Counted from the first letter of the stretch, positions 40,391 to 48,374 are shown. The stretch: DNA of 64,000 bases from Amycolatopsis nalaikhensis (GCF_030264295.1 NZ_CP127173.1:3727501-3791500); one strand, 5' to 3'. Notes: generated from the sequence alone by a model not told the origin. Translations and numbers: made by a program.

Positions 40391-42058
40391 TCACGCCGGG
40401 CGGACCGTCGGCAGGCCCAGCGCGACCGGGCCGGTCGTCTGGCACACGTCGTGGCAGGTGCTGTCGAGCGTGCAGCAGAGCGAGCAGATCGGGCCGTCCT
40501 GCTTCGCGCAGTCCGCGACGTCCGGCAGCTCGTAGGGGTCGCCGCAGGCCGAGCAGGTGTGCGTCGCGCGGAGATCGGCGCCCGGCGCGGCGACCGTGTT
40601 CTCCCGCGCCAGGTAGTACTTCCCCTTCGTCGCGACGGCGAGCGTCGGCACCAGCACGATGGCGATGACCAGGGCGAGCAGCGGGCTGAACGCCGCCGGG
40701 AACTCCCCGAACGCGCCGAAGTACGCGACGATCGACACCGCCGACGCGACCAGCATCGAGCCGAACCCGACCGGGTTGATCTTGTGCAGGTAGGCCCGCT
40801 TGAACTCGACGTAGCGCGGCGAGAGCCCGAGCGGCTTCGCGATCACCAGGTCCGCGCAGACGGCGCCGATCCACGCGATGGCGACGTTCGAGTAGAAGCC
40901 GAGGATCTTGTTGAGGAAGCCGAACGCGCCGAACTCCATCAGCGCGAGCGCGATGCCGCAGTTGACCAGCACGTACCAGACGCGGCCGGGGTGGCGGTGC
41001 AGCACGCGGGAGAAGAAGTTCGCGAACGACAGCGAGCCGGAATAGGCGTTCGTCGTGTTGATCTTGATCTGCGAGACGACGACGAACAGCGCGGCGAAGG
41101 TCAGCGCGACCGGCCCGAGCGCGGGCTTGACCGCTTCGAGGTAGGGCGCGATCGGCTCCAGCGCGTGCGTCTTCCCGACGACGCCGAGCGCGAGGAAGGC
41201 GAGCAGGGCGCCCCCGATCTGCTTCGCGGCACCGAGCACGACCCAGCCGGGCCCGGCGGCCAGCACCGCGGCCCACCACGACCGCTTGTTCTCCGCCGTC
41301 TTCTCGGGCATGAACCGCAGGTAGTCGGCCTGCTCGCCGATCTGCCCGATCAGCGACAGCGCGACCCCCATGCCGAAGCCGAAGCCGACGGCGGAGAACC
41401 CGGCCCCGGCGCCCTCGGTACCCCCGAAGTGGGTGAATTCGGCGAACTTGCCGGGCTCCCGGACCAGCACGACGGCGAACGGCAGCACGAGCCCGGCGAT
41501 CCACAGTGGCTGCGTCCAGGTCTGCATCTTCGCGACCGCGCCCATGCCGTAGAGGGCGAAGGGCAGCACGATGAGCGTCGCGAGCAGGTAGCCGACGGGC
41601 AGCGGGATGCCGAGGGCCAGCTCGAAGGCCTGGCCCATGATCGAGCCTTCGAGCGAGAAGAAGATGACGGTGAAGCTGGCGTAGACGAGCGAGGTGAGCG
41701 TCGACCCGAAGTAGCCGAAGCCGGCCCCGCGGGTGAGCAGGTCCATGTCCACTCCGGACTTCGCGCACGCGGCGGCGATGGGCACGCCGGTCGCGAAGAT
41801 GACGACGGCCGCGGCGAGGATCGCGAGGACGCCGGAGGTGAAGCCGTAGGAAAGGACGATGCTGGCGCCGATCGCGAAGTCGGCGAGGTAGGCGATGCCG
41901 CCCAGCGCCGTCGTCGCGACCACGAACGGTGACCATTTCCGGAACGAATGGGCGGCGAAGCGCAGCGAGTAGTCTTCGCGGTTTTCGTTTGCCGCGAGCG
42001 GGGCGTAGCGGCGTTTCGGCGGAGCGCTTTCTCCGGCGTTGGACAGGGTCTCGGTCAT
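40391..42058 (-). CDS. NCS1-family purine-cytosine permease with C-terminal Cys-rich domain
   Basis: 555 aa from ATG 42058 (RBS CCGGAGGCAGGC). Residues 30-500 form an NCS1 nucleobase permease with about 12 helices. These include YSLRFAAHSFRKWSPFVVAT, DLLTRGAGFGYFGSTLTSL, NTTNAYSGSLSFANFF and the Gln/Glu-containing GQIGEQADYLRFMP. Such carriers import cytosine, purines or allantoin. Unusually, the last 45 residues hold eight Cys: CSACGDPYELPDVADC, then ICSLCCTLDSTCHDVC. The spacing resembles a zinc ribbon or FeS-binding module facing the cytoplasm. This tail is absent from classical CodB. Convergent with the TetR gene, divergent from pdxH. Confidence 0.9.
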   Translation of the reverse strand: MTETLSNAGESAPPKRRYAPLAANENREDYSLRFAAHSFRKWSPFVVATTALGGIAYLADFAIGASIVLSYGFTSGVLAILAAAVVIFATGVPIAAACAKSGVDMDLLTRGAGFGYFGSTLTSLVYASFTVIFFSLEGSIMGQAFELALGIPLPVGYLLATLIVLPFALYGMGAVAKMQTWTQPLWIAGLVLPFAVVLVREPGKFAEFTHFGGTEGAGAGFSAVGFGFGMGVALSLIGQIGEQADYLRFMPEKTAENKRSWWAAVLAAGPGWVVLGAAKQIGGALLAFLALGVVGKTHALEPIAPYLEAVKPALGPVALTFAALFVVVSQIKINTTNAYSGSLSFANFFSRVLHRHPGRVWYVLVNCGIALALMEFGAFGFLNKILGFYSNVAIAWIGAVCADLVIAKPLGLSPRYVEFKRAYLHKINPVGFGSMLVASAVSIVAYFGAFGEFPAAFSPLLALVIAIVLVPTLAVATKGKYYLARENTVAAPGADLRATHTCSACGDPYELPDVADCAKQDGPICSLCCTLDSTCHDVCQTTGPVALGLPTVRPA

Positions 42059-42276
42059 GCCTGCCTCCGGGGGTGGTGGGGAACGCGCCGAAGGTAGGAC
42101 TTTCCTGTATCGATCCTGGTCCGGCGGGTAACGCACGGGTTACGGCTTGTTGTCCAGCGGTAACGCGTTGAGGTGGCGGGTGTCACCGTTCAGTGGGTTC
42201 CGCCGCAGCTCGGAAGGCCCTAACGTGCCTAGAGCCGAAGTCGACTGATGCCCCGACCGGGCGTGGAGGTTTGGCG

Positions 42277-42954
42277 ATGATGCCGGAGATCGAGGACATG
42301 GTGGAAGACGCCGTGGTGCGCCTGCCCGGAATGCGCGTCGCGTATGACGGGGCGGCGTTCGACGAATCCGCGCTGGCGGCCACCTGGACCGATCAGCTGC
42401 AGGGCTGGCTGAACCAGGCCGTGGCGGCCGGCATCCCCGAGCCGAACGCGATGGTCCTGGCGACGGCGGACGCGGAGGGCCGCCCGTCGTCCCGGACGGT
42501 GCTGTGCAAGGGCCTGGACGACCGCGGAGTCGTGTTCTACACGAACTACACATCGGCGAAGAGCCACGACCTGACGGCGACGCGGTACGCGTCGGTGACG
42601 TTCCCCTGGTACGCGCTGCACCGCCAGGTCCACGTGCGCGGCGAGGTCGAGAAGGTCGGCGTCAAGGAGACGGCGGAGTACTGGGCCCAGCGGCCGCGGG
42701 GTTCGCAGCTGGGGGCTTGGGCCTCGCCGCAGTCCCGGGTGGTTGATGGGCGCCGGGCGTTGGACAACGCATTGAGCGGGATCGAGCGGCGGTTCGCCGA
42801 TGTCGAGCAGATCCCGGCGCCGCCGCACTGGGGTGGCTGGCGGATCCGGCCGGATCTGGTCGAGTTCTGGCAGGGGCGCGAGGACCGGATGCACGACCGG
42901 TTGCGGTACGTGCGGAACGACGACGGCTGGCAGATCGAGCGCGTCGCCCCCTGA
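42277..42954 (+). CDS. pdxH: Pyridoxamine 5'-phosphate oxidase
   Basis: 225 aa from ATG 42277, preceded by GTGGAGGTTTGGCG; ATG 42280 is the alternative. It oxidises pyridoxine/pyridoxamine phosphate to PLP using FMN. FMN and substrate motifs are present: ADAEGRPSSRTVLCKGLDDR, VFYTNYTSAKSHDL, TFPWYALHRQVHVRGEVEKV, RGSQLGAWASPQSRVV, and the end PDLVEFWQGREDRMHDRLRY. It is a complete, typical protein. The family A repeat interrupted by the IS element lies immediately downstream. Confidence 0.96.
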   Translation: MMPEIEDMVEDAVVRLPGMRVAYDGAAFDESALAATWTDQLQGWLNQAVAAGIPEPNAMVLATADAEGRPSSRTVLCKGLDDRGVVFYTNYTSAKSHDLTATRYASVTFPWYALHRQVHVRGEVEKVGVKETAEYWAQRPRGSQLGAWASPQSRVVDGRRALDNALSGIERRFADVEQIPAPPHWGGWRIRPDLVEFWQGREDRMHDRLRYVRNDDGWQIERVAP

Positions 42955-42972
42955 GTCTGGGGCCGGGTTTCA

Positions 42973-43051
42973 AGCGCCCCAAGGCGGCCTTGGTTGCGTC
43001 AGACGCACCGAAGGCCGCCTTGGTTGCGTCTCACGCACCGAAGGCCACATT
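42973..43051. repeat. Intergenic palindromic repeat, family A, copy 2, left part split by the IS
   Basis: Begins AGCGCCCCAAGGCGGCC and ends GGCCACATT at the IS boundary. The missing 8 bp GGGGCGCT are at 44137-44144 after the IS. Joined, the element is 87 bp, the same length as the copy at 14858-14944 and nearly identical to its reverse complement. Confidence 0.88.
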
Positions 43052-43081
43052 GGGGTTGTTTCATCCTGGTTGTGGCTGGTC
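43052..43081 (+). repeat. Left terminal inverted repeat of the IS
   Basis: Starts GGGGTTGTTTCATCC and ends GCTGGTC; pairs with 44104-44133 with four mismatches. Confidence 0.9.
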
Positions 43082-43164
43082 GGGGCGCTGGGTGGTGGGT
43101 GGTTGTCTGTGGTGGCAAGGGAGTGGGGTCGGGACCCGGCGTGGCGGCCCTGGAGACGGGTGAA

Positions 43165-43208
43165 GCCCTCGGCAAGATCGAGATGTGAGTCAACAACCCG
43201 CCGAGGGC
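43165..43208 (+). promoter_or_regulatory. Hairpin enclosing the transposase start
   Basis: Stem GCCCTCGGC / GCCGAGGGC (9 bp, perfect) with a 26-nt loop that contains the RBS region and the GTG start at 43185. In read-through RNA from outside promoters this fold could limit transposase translation, a device known in other insertion sequences. Confidence 0.5.
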
Positions 43209-44075
43209 TTCGAGCCCATTTCCTACCAGGTTGTCCTTCCGCTCTCGCAGTCGACCCTGCAGATGCTGGCCGGGCTGATCCGCACCCATCGGCGTCGGCT
43301 GCGTTCGCGCTGGCGCAAAGCCGGTCCCGCCGACCAGGCACTCGTGGTGCTCGCCGTGCTGCGTGACGACCAGCGCTTGGCTCACCTCGGCGGCGGTATG
43401 GGCGTATCGGCGTCCACGGTGCGGCGATGGGTGCTGGAAGCGATCACCCTGCTCGCCGCCCGCGCCACCCGCCTGAACCGGGTCTTGCGTCGCCAGGCCG
43501 CCCGGGGTGCGGAGGTGGTGCTGGTGGACGGCACCCTGATCCGGACCCGCCGCCGCACCGGAAAAGCGAACCGGGCCAACTACAACGGCAAACACAAACA
43601 CCACGGGCTGGTCGTGCTCGCCTTGACCGACGAAAACGGCCGGTTGCTGTGGGTGTCGGCGGCGTTGCCGGGCAAGACCGCCGACATCACCGCCGCTCGC
43701 CGGTTACGGATCCGGGAACGCCTGCACACCTATGGCTTGTCCCCGGCCGGGGACAAGGGCTTCCACGGCTGGCACAAAGACGTCCGCGACAGCTCAGCCT
43801 GCGACACCTGCGGCGGAGCATGTGAACACGTCGTGCTCACTCCCTACAAGGCCGAGACCCGGCGGCCGTTGAGCAAGGCCCAGAAGCAGGCGAACGCCGT
43901 GTTCGCGGCGATGCGGTGCGCGGTGGAGGGCGGCTTCGCCGCCCTCAAGGCCTGGCGGATCCTGGGCAAGCTCCGCCTCGACACCCGCCACGCCACCACA
44001 TTGCTGCGGGCTCTGCTCGTGCTGACCCAGCACGAGCAGAGCATCCGCGACGCCGCCCGGCCAGACCCGGCCTGA
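43185..44075 (+). CDS. IS5-family transposase (DDE_Tnp_4-like)
   Basis: 296 aa from GTG 43185. The N-terminal HTH region (LVVLAVLRDDQRLAHLGGGM, then GVSASTVRRWVLEAIT) is followed by an RNase-H-like catalytic domain with a plausible DDE triad: Asp in VVLVDGTLIRTRRR, Asp in SPAGDKGFHGWHKD and Glu in CAVEGGFAALKAWRIL. A four-Cys/His cluster (SACDTCGGACEHVV) sits between the second and third acidic residues. Nothing is truncated, so the element may be active. The start codon is inside a hairpin loop. Confidence 0.93.
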   Translation: MSQQPAEGFEPISYQVVLPLSQSTLQMLAGLIRTHRRRLRSRWRKAGPADQALVVLAVLRDDQRLAHLGGGMGVSASTVRRWVLEAITLLAARATRLNRVLRRQAARGAEVVLVDGTLIRTRRRTGKANRANYNGKHKHHGLVVLALTDENGRLLWVSAALPGKTADITAARRLRIRERLHTYGLSPAGDKGFHGWHKDVRDSSACDTCGGACEHVVLTPYKAETRRPLSKAQKQANAVFAAMRCAVEGGFAALKAWRILGKLRLDTRHATTLLRALLVLTQHEQSIRDAARPDPA

Positions 44076-44103
44076 GCATTACCACACACCACCAACCCGA
44101 CCT

Positions 44104-44133
44104 GACCAGCACAAACCACGATGAAACAACCCC
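44104..44133 (-). repeat. Right terminal inverted repeat of the IS
   Basis: Ends GATGAAACAACCCC; the reverse complement matches 43052-43081 at 26 of 30 positions. The ATT target duplicate follows at 44134-44136. Confidence 0.9.
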
Positions 44134-44178
44134 ATTGGGGCGCTTGGGCCGCGACGAAAATCACCTGACCCGGGATAG

Positions 44179-44191
44179 TTAGCCCCGCTAA
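44179..44191. promoter_or_regulatory. Short dyad upstream of the MFS gene
   Basis: TTAGC-CCC-GCTAA, a perfect 5+3+5 palindrome ending 11 bp before the GTG start at 44203. It does not fit the IdeR consensus. It may overlap the -10 region; no regulator can be named. Confidence 0.3.
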
Positions 44192-44202
44192 GCTGATGTG
44201 TC

Positions 44203-45489
44203 GTGACTGGTGAACCGGGGACCATGCCGCCCCGCTCGGGCCTTCGTGGGCTTCTCGGCCGCATCATCGTCGACACCCGGCCGCTCAAGATCCCGGCTTT
44301 CCGGCGGCTCTGGCTGTCCACTGTGGTCACCGCCGTCGGCACCCAGCTGACCGCCGTCGCCGTGCCCAAGCAGGTCTTCGACCTCACCGGGTCCTCCGCC
44401 TACGTCGGCCTCACCGGGCTCGTCGCCCTCGTTCCGCTGCTCGTCTTCGGGCTCTGGGGCGGGGCCGTCGCCGATGCCGTCGATCGGCGGAAGCTCCTCT
44501 TCGTCACCAACGTCGGCGTCGCCATCACCTCCGCCCTCCTCTGGCTGCAGGCCTTCGCGCAGTTCGGCTCCGTCTGGCTCGTGCTCGGCCTGCTCGCCGT
44601 CAACCAGGCCTTCTTCGCCATCAACATGCCCACGCGCGGGGCGGTCGTCGCGCGGCTGGTGCCCGCCGAACTCCTGCCCTCGGCGAACGCGCTCAACACC
44701 ACCATGTCGACCTTCGGTGCCGTCTTCGGGCCGCTGCTCGCCGGGGCCCTCATCCCCGTCCTCGGCCTCTCGACGCTCTACCTGATCGACGTCGTCGCCC
44801 TCACCATCACGCTCTTCGCCGTCTGGCGGCTGCCCGCGATCCCGCCGCTCAACGGGCCCTCGCGCCGCGCCGGTCTCGGCGACGTCATCGACGGCTTCAA
44901 GTACCTCGCCACCCAGAAGGTCCTGCTAGCCTCCTTCGTCGCCGACATCATCGCGATGGTCTTCGGCATGCCGCGCGCGCTGATCCCGGAGATGGCCGAA
45001 CGCACCTTCGGCGACCCGCCCGGCGGCGGCCCCGCGCTCGGCTGGCTCTACGCCGCCCTTCCCCTGGGCGCCATGCTGATCGGCCTCTTCTCCGGCTGGC
45101 TGACGCGCATCCACCGCCAAGGCGTCGCCGTCGTCATCTCGATCTGCGCCTGGGGCGCCGCCGTGGCCGCCTTCGGGCTCGCGCACTCGCTGTGGCTCGC
45201 CGTTGTCTTCATGGCCGCCGCCGGGGCCGCGGACATGGTCAGCGCCGTCTACCGGATGGCGATCCTGCAGGTCGCGACCACCGACGAGATGCGCGGACGG
45301 CTCCAGGGCGTCTTCACGGTCGTGGTCGCGGGCGGACCCCGGATCGCCGATCTCACCCACGGCTGGGGCGCCGCCGCGTTCGGCACGACGGCCGCCGCGT
45401 CCGTCGGAGGTGTGCTGGTCATCGTGCTCGTCTGCGCCTCGATGTTCGCTCTGCCCGCGTTCTGGCGGTACCGGGCGCCGACCGCGTAG
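44203..45489 (+). CDS. MFS transporter, EntS-like exporter
   Basis: 428 aa from GTG 44203. About 12 helices; entry motif PAFRRLWLSTVVTAVGTQLT, TM2-3 loop GGAVADAVDRRKLLFVTN, and the central NMPTRGAVVARLVPAELLPS followed by ANALNTTMSTFGAVFGPLLA. These are characteristic of the EntS/MFS_3 group, whose known members export siderophores such as enterobactin. Here substrate is unknown, since no siderophore genes lie nearby. The IS element and split repeat end just upstream, so the IS may have altered its promoter. A DUF3558 lipoprotein gene follows 24 bp later. Confidence 0.88.
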   Translation: MTGEPGTMPPRSGLRGLLGRIIVDTRPLKIPAFRRLWLSTVVTAVGTQLTAVAVPKQVFDLTGSSAYVGLTGLVALVPLLVFGLWGGAVADAVDRRKLLFVTNVGVAITSALLWLQAFAQFGSVWLVLGLLAVNQAFFAINMPTRGAVVARLVPAELLPSANALNTTMSTFGAVFGPLLAGALIPVLGLSTLYLIDVVALTITLFAVWRLPAIPPLNGPSRRAGLGDVIDGFKYLATQKVLLASFVADIIAMVFGMPRALIPEMAERTFGDPPGGGPALGWLYAALPLGAMLIGLFSGWLTRIHRQGVAVVISICAWGAAVAAFGLAHSLWLAVVFMAAAGAADMVSAVYRMAILQVATTDEMRGRLQGVFTVVVAGGPRIADLTHGWGAAAFGTTAAASVGGVLVIVLVCASMFALPAFWRYRAPTA

Positions 45490-45513
45490 GCCGTTCGGAC
45501 TAAGGTGCGGGAC

Positions 45514-46068
45514 ATGCGTACCTTGGCTGTCGTAATGGTCGCTTTCGCCGCTTTGACCGCGTGCTCGTCGGGCGACCAGCCCTCGACCGCGCCGTCGTCG
45601 TCCGCGGCTCCGAAGCCCGCGCCCAGCTCGAAGCCCGCGTCGGCGGCCGCGCTGGACCCGTGCGCGCTGCTGCCCGCCGAAGCCGTGTCGAAGGCACTCT
45701 TCCTCGACAACCTCAAGGCCGTGCCGGGCCCGGTGCAGGACAACGCGGCCAGCGGCGGCAAGGCCCGCAGCTGCGAGTACCAGCTGGACGGCAAGGCCGC
45801 GGGCGCGCTGGCGGTGACCCGCTACGAAGGCCGCGAGGCCAAGCCGGCCGACATGGTCGCCTCCATCAAGAAGGCCAAGGCGGGCGCGCAGGACGTCGCG
45901 GGCTTCCCGAACGGCGCCGTCTACTACGTCGACGAGCAGAAGACGGCCACCCTCGCCTCGGCCGAGCTCGTCGCGGGCACGCCGGTGCTGATCAACTACA
46001 CCGGCCCGGCGAAGATGAAGCCGGAGCAGATCGCGCCGCTGGTCAAGACCGCGCTCGACGCCAGCTGA
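45514..46068 (+). CDS. DUF3558-type lipoprotein
   Basis: 184 aa from ATG 45514 (GTG 45505 adds three codons). The signal peptide ends in lipobox LTAC (Cys17); a Ser/Pro/Ala-rich linker (DQPSTAPSSSAAPKPAPSSK) leads to a domain with the paired cysteines of DUF3558 (LDPCALLPAEAVSKAL and ARSCEYQLDGKAAG). It ends with the C-terminal pattern VLINYTGPAKMKPEQIAPLV. It is an outer-face lipoprotein of unknown function, common and multi-copy in Pseudonocardiaceae. It lies 24 bp behind the MFS gene and 3 bp from the convergent MBL gene. Confidence 0.88.
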   Translation: MRTLAVVMVAFAALTACSSGDQPSTAPSSSAAPKPAPSSKPASAAALDPCALLPAEAVSKALFLDNLKAVPGPVQDNAASGGKARSCEYQLDGKAAGALAVTRYEGREAKPADMVASIKKAKAGAQDVAGFPNGAVYYVDEQKTATLASAELVAGTPVLINYTGPAKMKPEQIAPLVKTALDAS

Positions 46069-46071
46069 CGC

Positions 46072-46896
46072 TCAGCGGCGCAACGCCGCCAGCTCGACCG
46101 GGCTGTGCGCGGAGAACACCGTGACCTCGTCCTGGTGCTCGCGCGCCAGTTCGTGCAGCCGAGCCAGGTTTTCCAGCCTCGGCCCGCGCAGCGTCTGGAC
46201 GATGTTCTGGAACGCCGTCAGCCCCGGCGGGCAGTGCGGCGCGACCGGGTCCAGCTGGCCGTGGAAGAAGTACGCGTCGCCGGCGTGCAGGAGCCAGCCG
46301 TCGCCGGTGTCGATCGCGACGCCCGTGTGGCCGCGCGTGTGGCCCGTCAGGGGGACCAGCAGGATCTCCTCCGGCAGGCCCTTCAGCGAGCGGACCGCGT
46401 CGAAGCCGAACCACGGTTCGCCCGTCTCGTCGTAGGTGCTCCACAGCGGGCGGTGCGCGAACTGGATCGCCCGGTAGCGGTTCTTCTCGGCCGCGTTCGC
46501 CGGTGCCGTCGCCGCGCGGTGCTCGTCGGCCCGGACGTGCACCACCGCGTTCGGGAAGTCGGCCAGCCCGCCCGCGTGGTCGACGTCGAGGTGCGTCGCC
46601 ACGATGTGCCGGACGTCGGCCGGGTCCAAGCCGAGCGCCTTGATCTGCGCGACCGCCGTCTCGGCGGCTTCCACCCGGGCACCGACCATCGCCATGAACG
46701 GGCGGCCCAGCCACTCGCCGGGCCGCGCCACGGCCTGGGTGCCGAACCCCGTGTCGACCAGCACCAGGTCGTCGCCGGCTTCGATGAGCAGGCAGTGGGC
46801 GACCAATTCGGCCCGCCGCAGCAGCCCGGGCTCGCCGTCGAGCAGCCTGCCGCCCGGCGGCCGCATCGATCCGCAGTTCAGGTGGTGGACCTTCAT
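46072..46896 (-). CDS. MBL-fold metallo-hydrolase, paralogue 1
   Basis: 274 aa from ATG 46896 (RBS AGGAGCAGGGT; the ATG overlaps the stop of paralogue 2). It has the metallo-beta-lactamase fold with metal motif THLDVDHAGGL, where the second His of HxHxDH is Asp, then VPLTGHTRGHTGVAID and HAGDAYFFHGQLDP, and a C-terminal AHSPVE. The opening KVHHLNCGSMRPPGG is shared with paralogue 2. Such proteins may be lactonases, esterases or alkylsulfatase-like enzymes. Encoded with a TetR regulator, they form a compact inducible module. Substrate unknown. Confidence 0.9.
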   Translation of the reverse strand: MKVHHLNCGSMRPPGGRLLDGEPGLLRRAELVAHCLLIEAGDDLVLVDTGFGTQAVARPGEWLGRPFMAMVGARVEAAETAVAQIKALGLDPADVRHIVATHLDVDHAGGLADFPNAVVHVRADEHRAATAPANAAEKNRYRAIQFAHRPLWSTYDETGEPWFGFDAVRSLKGLPEEILLVPLTGHTRGHTGVAIDTGDGWLLHAGDAYFFHGQLDPVAPHCPPGLTAFQNIVQTLRGPRLENLARLHELAREHQDEVTVFSAHSPVELAALRR

Positions 46897-47729
46897 ACCC
46901 TGCTCCTGGTGCTCAGCCGGCGGAACTCGGTCTCGTCGTGCGCGGCGAAGACGGTCACCTCGTCGCCGTGCTCCTGAACAAGCTGGCGCAGACGGCGGTG
47001 GTTGTCCAGTCGCGCGCCCTTCACCGTCTCCATCCGGCCCTCGAACCACTTCAGCCCCGCGGGGACGTGCGGCGCCGCCGGGTCGACCTGCCCGTGGAAG
47101 AAATACGAATCACCGGCGTTGAGCAGCCAGCCGCTGCCGGTGTCGACGGCGATCCCGGCGTGCCCGCGCGTGTGCCCGGCCAGCGGGACCAGCAGGATCT
47201 CCGGCGGCAGGCCGTCGAGCTGCCGGACGGCCTCGAAGCCGAACCACGGCTCGCCGGTGTCCGCATAGGACGTCCATTGTGGACCATGCGCGAACTGGAT
47301 CCGGCGGTAGCGCCCGCGTTCGGCGGCGTCGCGCGGCTCGGTGAACGCGCGCAGTTCTTCGGCGTAGACGTGCACGCGCGCCCACGGGAAGTCGATCAGG
47401 CCGCCCGCGTGGTCGAGGTCGAGGTGGGTCAGCACGATGTCGCGGACGTCGGCCGGGTCGAAGCCGAGCGCGCGGATCTGCGCGATCGCCGTCTGCTCCG
47501 GATCGGCCAGGGGGTTCGACTGGCGGACGAACCCGGCGCCCAGCCAGGCGACGCGGTCGACGGCGGCGGGCGTGCCCATGCCGGTCTCGACCAGCACGAG
47601 TCCCGTGTCCGTTTCGAGCAGCAGGCAATGGCACACCATGGTGGCGCGCCGGAACAGGCCCGGCCTGCCGTCGACCAGCTTGCCGCCGAGCGGCCGCATG
47701 GTGCCGCAGTTCAGGTGGTGGACGCGCAT
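46893..47729 (-). CDS. MBL-fold metallo-hydrolase, paralogue 2
   Basis: 278 aa from ATG 47729. Closely related to paralogue 1 along its whole length, by eye around 60% identical: RVHHLNCGTMRPLGGKLVDG, THLDLDHAGGLIDFP, VPLAGHTRGHAGIAVD, NAGDSYFFHGQVDP, FAAHDETEF. The same His-to-Asp change is present in the first metal motif. Its ATG overlaps the TetR stop by one base and its stop overlaps the paralogue 1 start by 4 bp, so all three genes are translationally coupled. The tandem arrangement implies local duplication and possibly divided substrate range. Confidence 0.9.
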   Translation of the reverse strand: MRVHHLNCGTMRPLGGKLVDGRPGLFRRATMVCHCLLLETDTGLVLVETGMGTPAAVDRVAWLGAGFVRQSNPLADPEQTAIAQIRALGFDPADVRDIVLTHLDLDHAGGLIDFPWARVHVYAEELRAFTEPRDAAERGRYRRIQFAHGPQWTSYADTGEPWFGFEAVRQLDGLPPEILLVPLAGHTRGHAGIAVDTGSGWLLNAGDSYFFHGQVDPAAPHVPAGLKWFEGRMETVKGARLDNHRRLRQLVQEHGDEVTVFAAHDETEFRRLSTRSRV

Positions 47730-48307
47730 CAGGAGAACTCCCTCTCGAGGGTCGCGTGCAGGTGGGTGGCGACGGCGCGCAGCGGCGCGACGTCCCGGCG
47801 GGTCCGGGACAACAGCAGCCCGCCTTCGATCGTGGCGAGCACGACGGTGGCCAGCTCGTCCGCTCGTTCGGCGGGAAGTCCTTTCCCGGCAAGGTGGTCT
47901 GCGATGATGCCGTGCCACGACGCGTAGCCGTCCACACAGGCCTCGCGGATGGGCTCGCTCGCCGCGGCGGCGTCGAGCGCGACCGTCGCGAGTGGACACC
48001 CGCGCTGGAAGTCCGACTCGGTCAGGAAATCCGCCAACGCGTCGACGGCGCGGTCGATCGCGGTCGCGGCGTCGGGAGCGTCACGGAGAATCGCCTCGAG
48101 CAGCGCGCCCGTGCGCTCGCCGGAAAGCCGGACGGCTTCGGCGGCGAGCTGCTCCTTGCCGCCGGGGAAGTGGAAGTAGAGCGACCCCTTCGGCGCGCCA
48201 CCCGCCGTCGTCAGCTGGGTGAGGCCGGTGGCGTGGTAGCCCTGGGTCTGGAACAGGTCGGCGGCGGTGTCGAGCATCCGCTGCCGCGTGTCGGTGCGAC
48301 GGACCAT
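47729..48307 (-). CDS. TetR-family regulator (LmrA/YxaF-like)
   Basis: 192 aa. HTH: TRQRMLDTAADLFQTQGYHA, then GLTQLTTAGGAPKGSLYFHF followed by PGGKEQLAAEAV, which is the hallmark of the LmrA/YxaF group. The C-terminal part has FQRGCPLATVALDAAAASEP. These repressors bind GACCNGTC-type sites and respond to drugs or flavonoids in the family's known members. A GACCGGTC core lies 28 bp upstream of its start, so it probably represses its own operon and perhaps the divergent aldose epimerase operon. Confidence 0.93.
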   Translation of the reverse strand: MVRRTDTRQRMLDTAADLFQTQGYHATGLTQLTTAGGAPKGSLYFHFPGGKEQLAAEAVRLSGERTGALLEAILRDAPDAATAIDRAVDALADFLTESDFQRGCPLATVALDAAAASEPIREACVDGYASWHGIIADHLAGKGLPAERADELATVVLATIEGGLLLSRTRRDVAPLRAVATHLHATLEREFS

Positions 48308-48334
48308 GACGCCGACTGTAGCTCAAACTATGAC

Positions 48335-48342
48335 GACCGGTC
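48335..48342. promoter_or_regulatory. Probable operator of the LmrA/YxaF-like TetR
   Basis: GACCGGTC, a perfect 8-bp palindrome within CTATGACGACCGGTCTAGT, located 28 bp before the tetR start and 33 bp before the divergent epimerase start. It resembles the TAGACCNGTCTA-type sites of LmrA/YxaF regulators. Confidence 0.5.
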
Positions 48343-48374
48343 TAGTAAGTTCGCGGCTCGGTAAGGTCGTGCGC

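Larger units (their letters stand above)
43052..44133 (+). mobile_element. IS5-like insertion sequence, 1082 bp
   Basis: Bounded by 30-bp terminal inverted repeats (26 of 30 matching) that begin GGGGTTGTTTCATC, and flanked by a 3-bp target duplication ATT (43049-43051 and 44134-44136). It carries a single complete DDE transposase gene. Insertion split a family A intergenic repeat; removing the IS and one ATT restores the repeat exactly, which shows the boundaries and indicates a fairly recent event. Confidence 0.93.

Noticed and set aside
44179..44191. TTAGCCCCGCTAA as a third iron box
   Set aside because: Only the outer bases resemble the IdeR consensus; the spacing and the centre do not fit.
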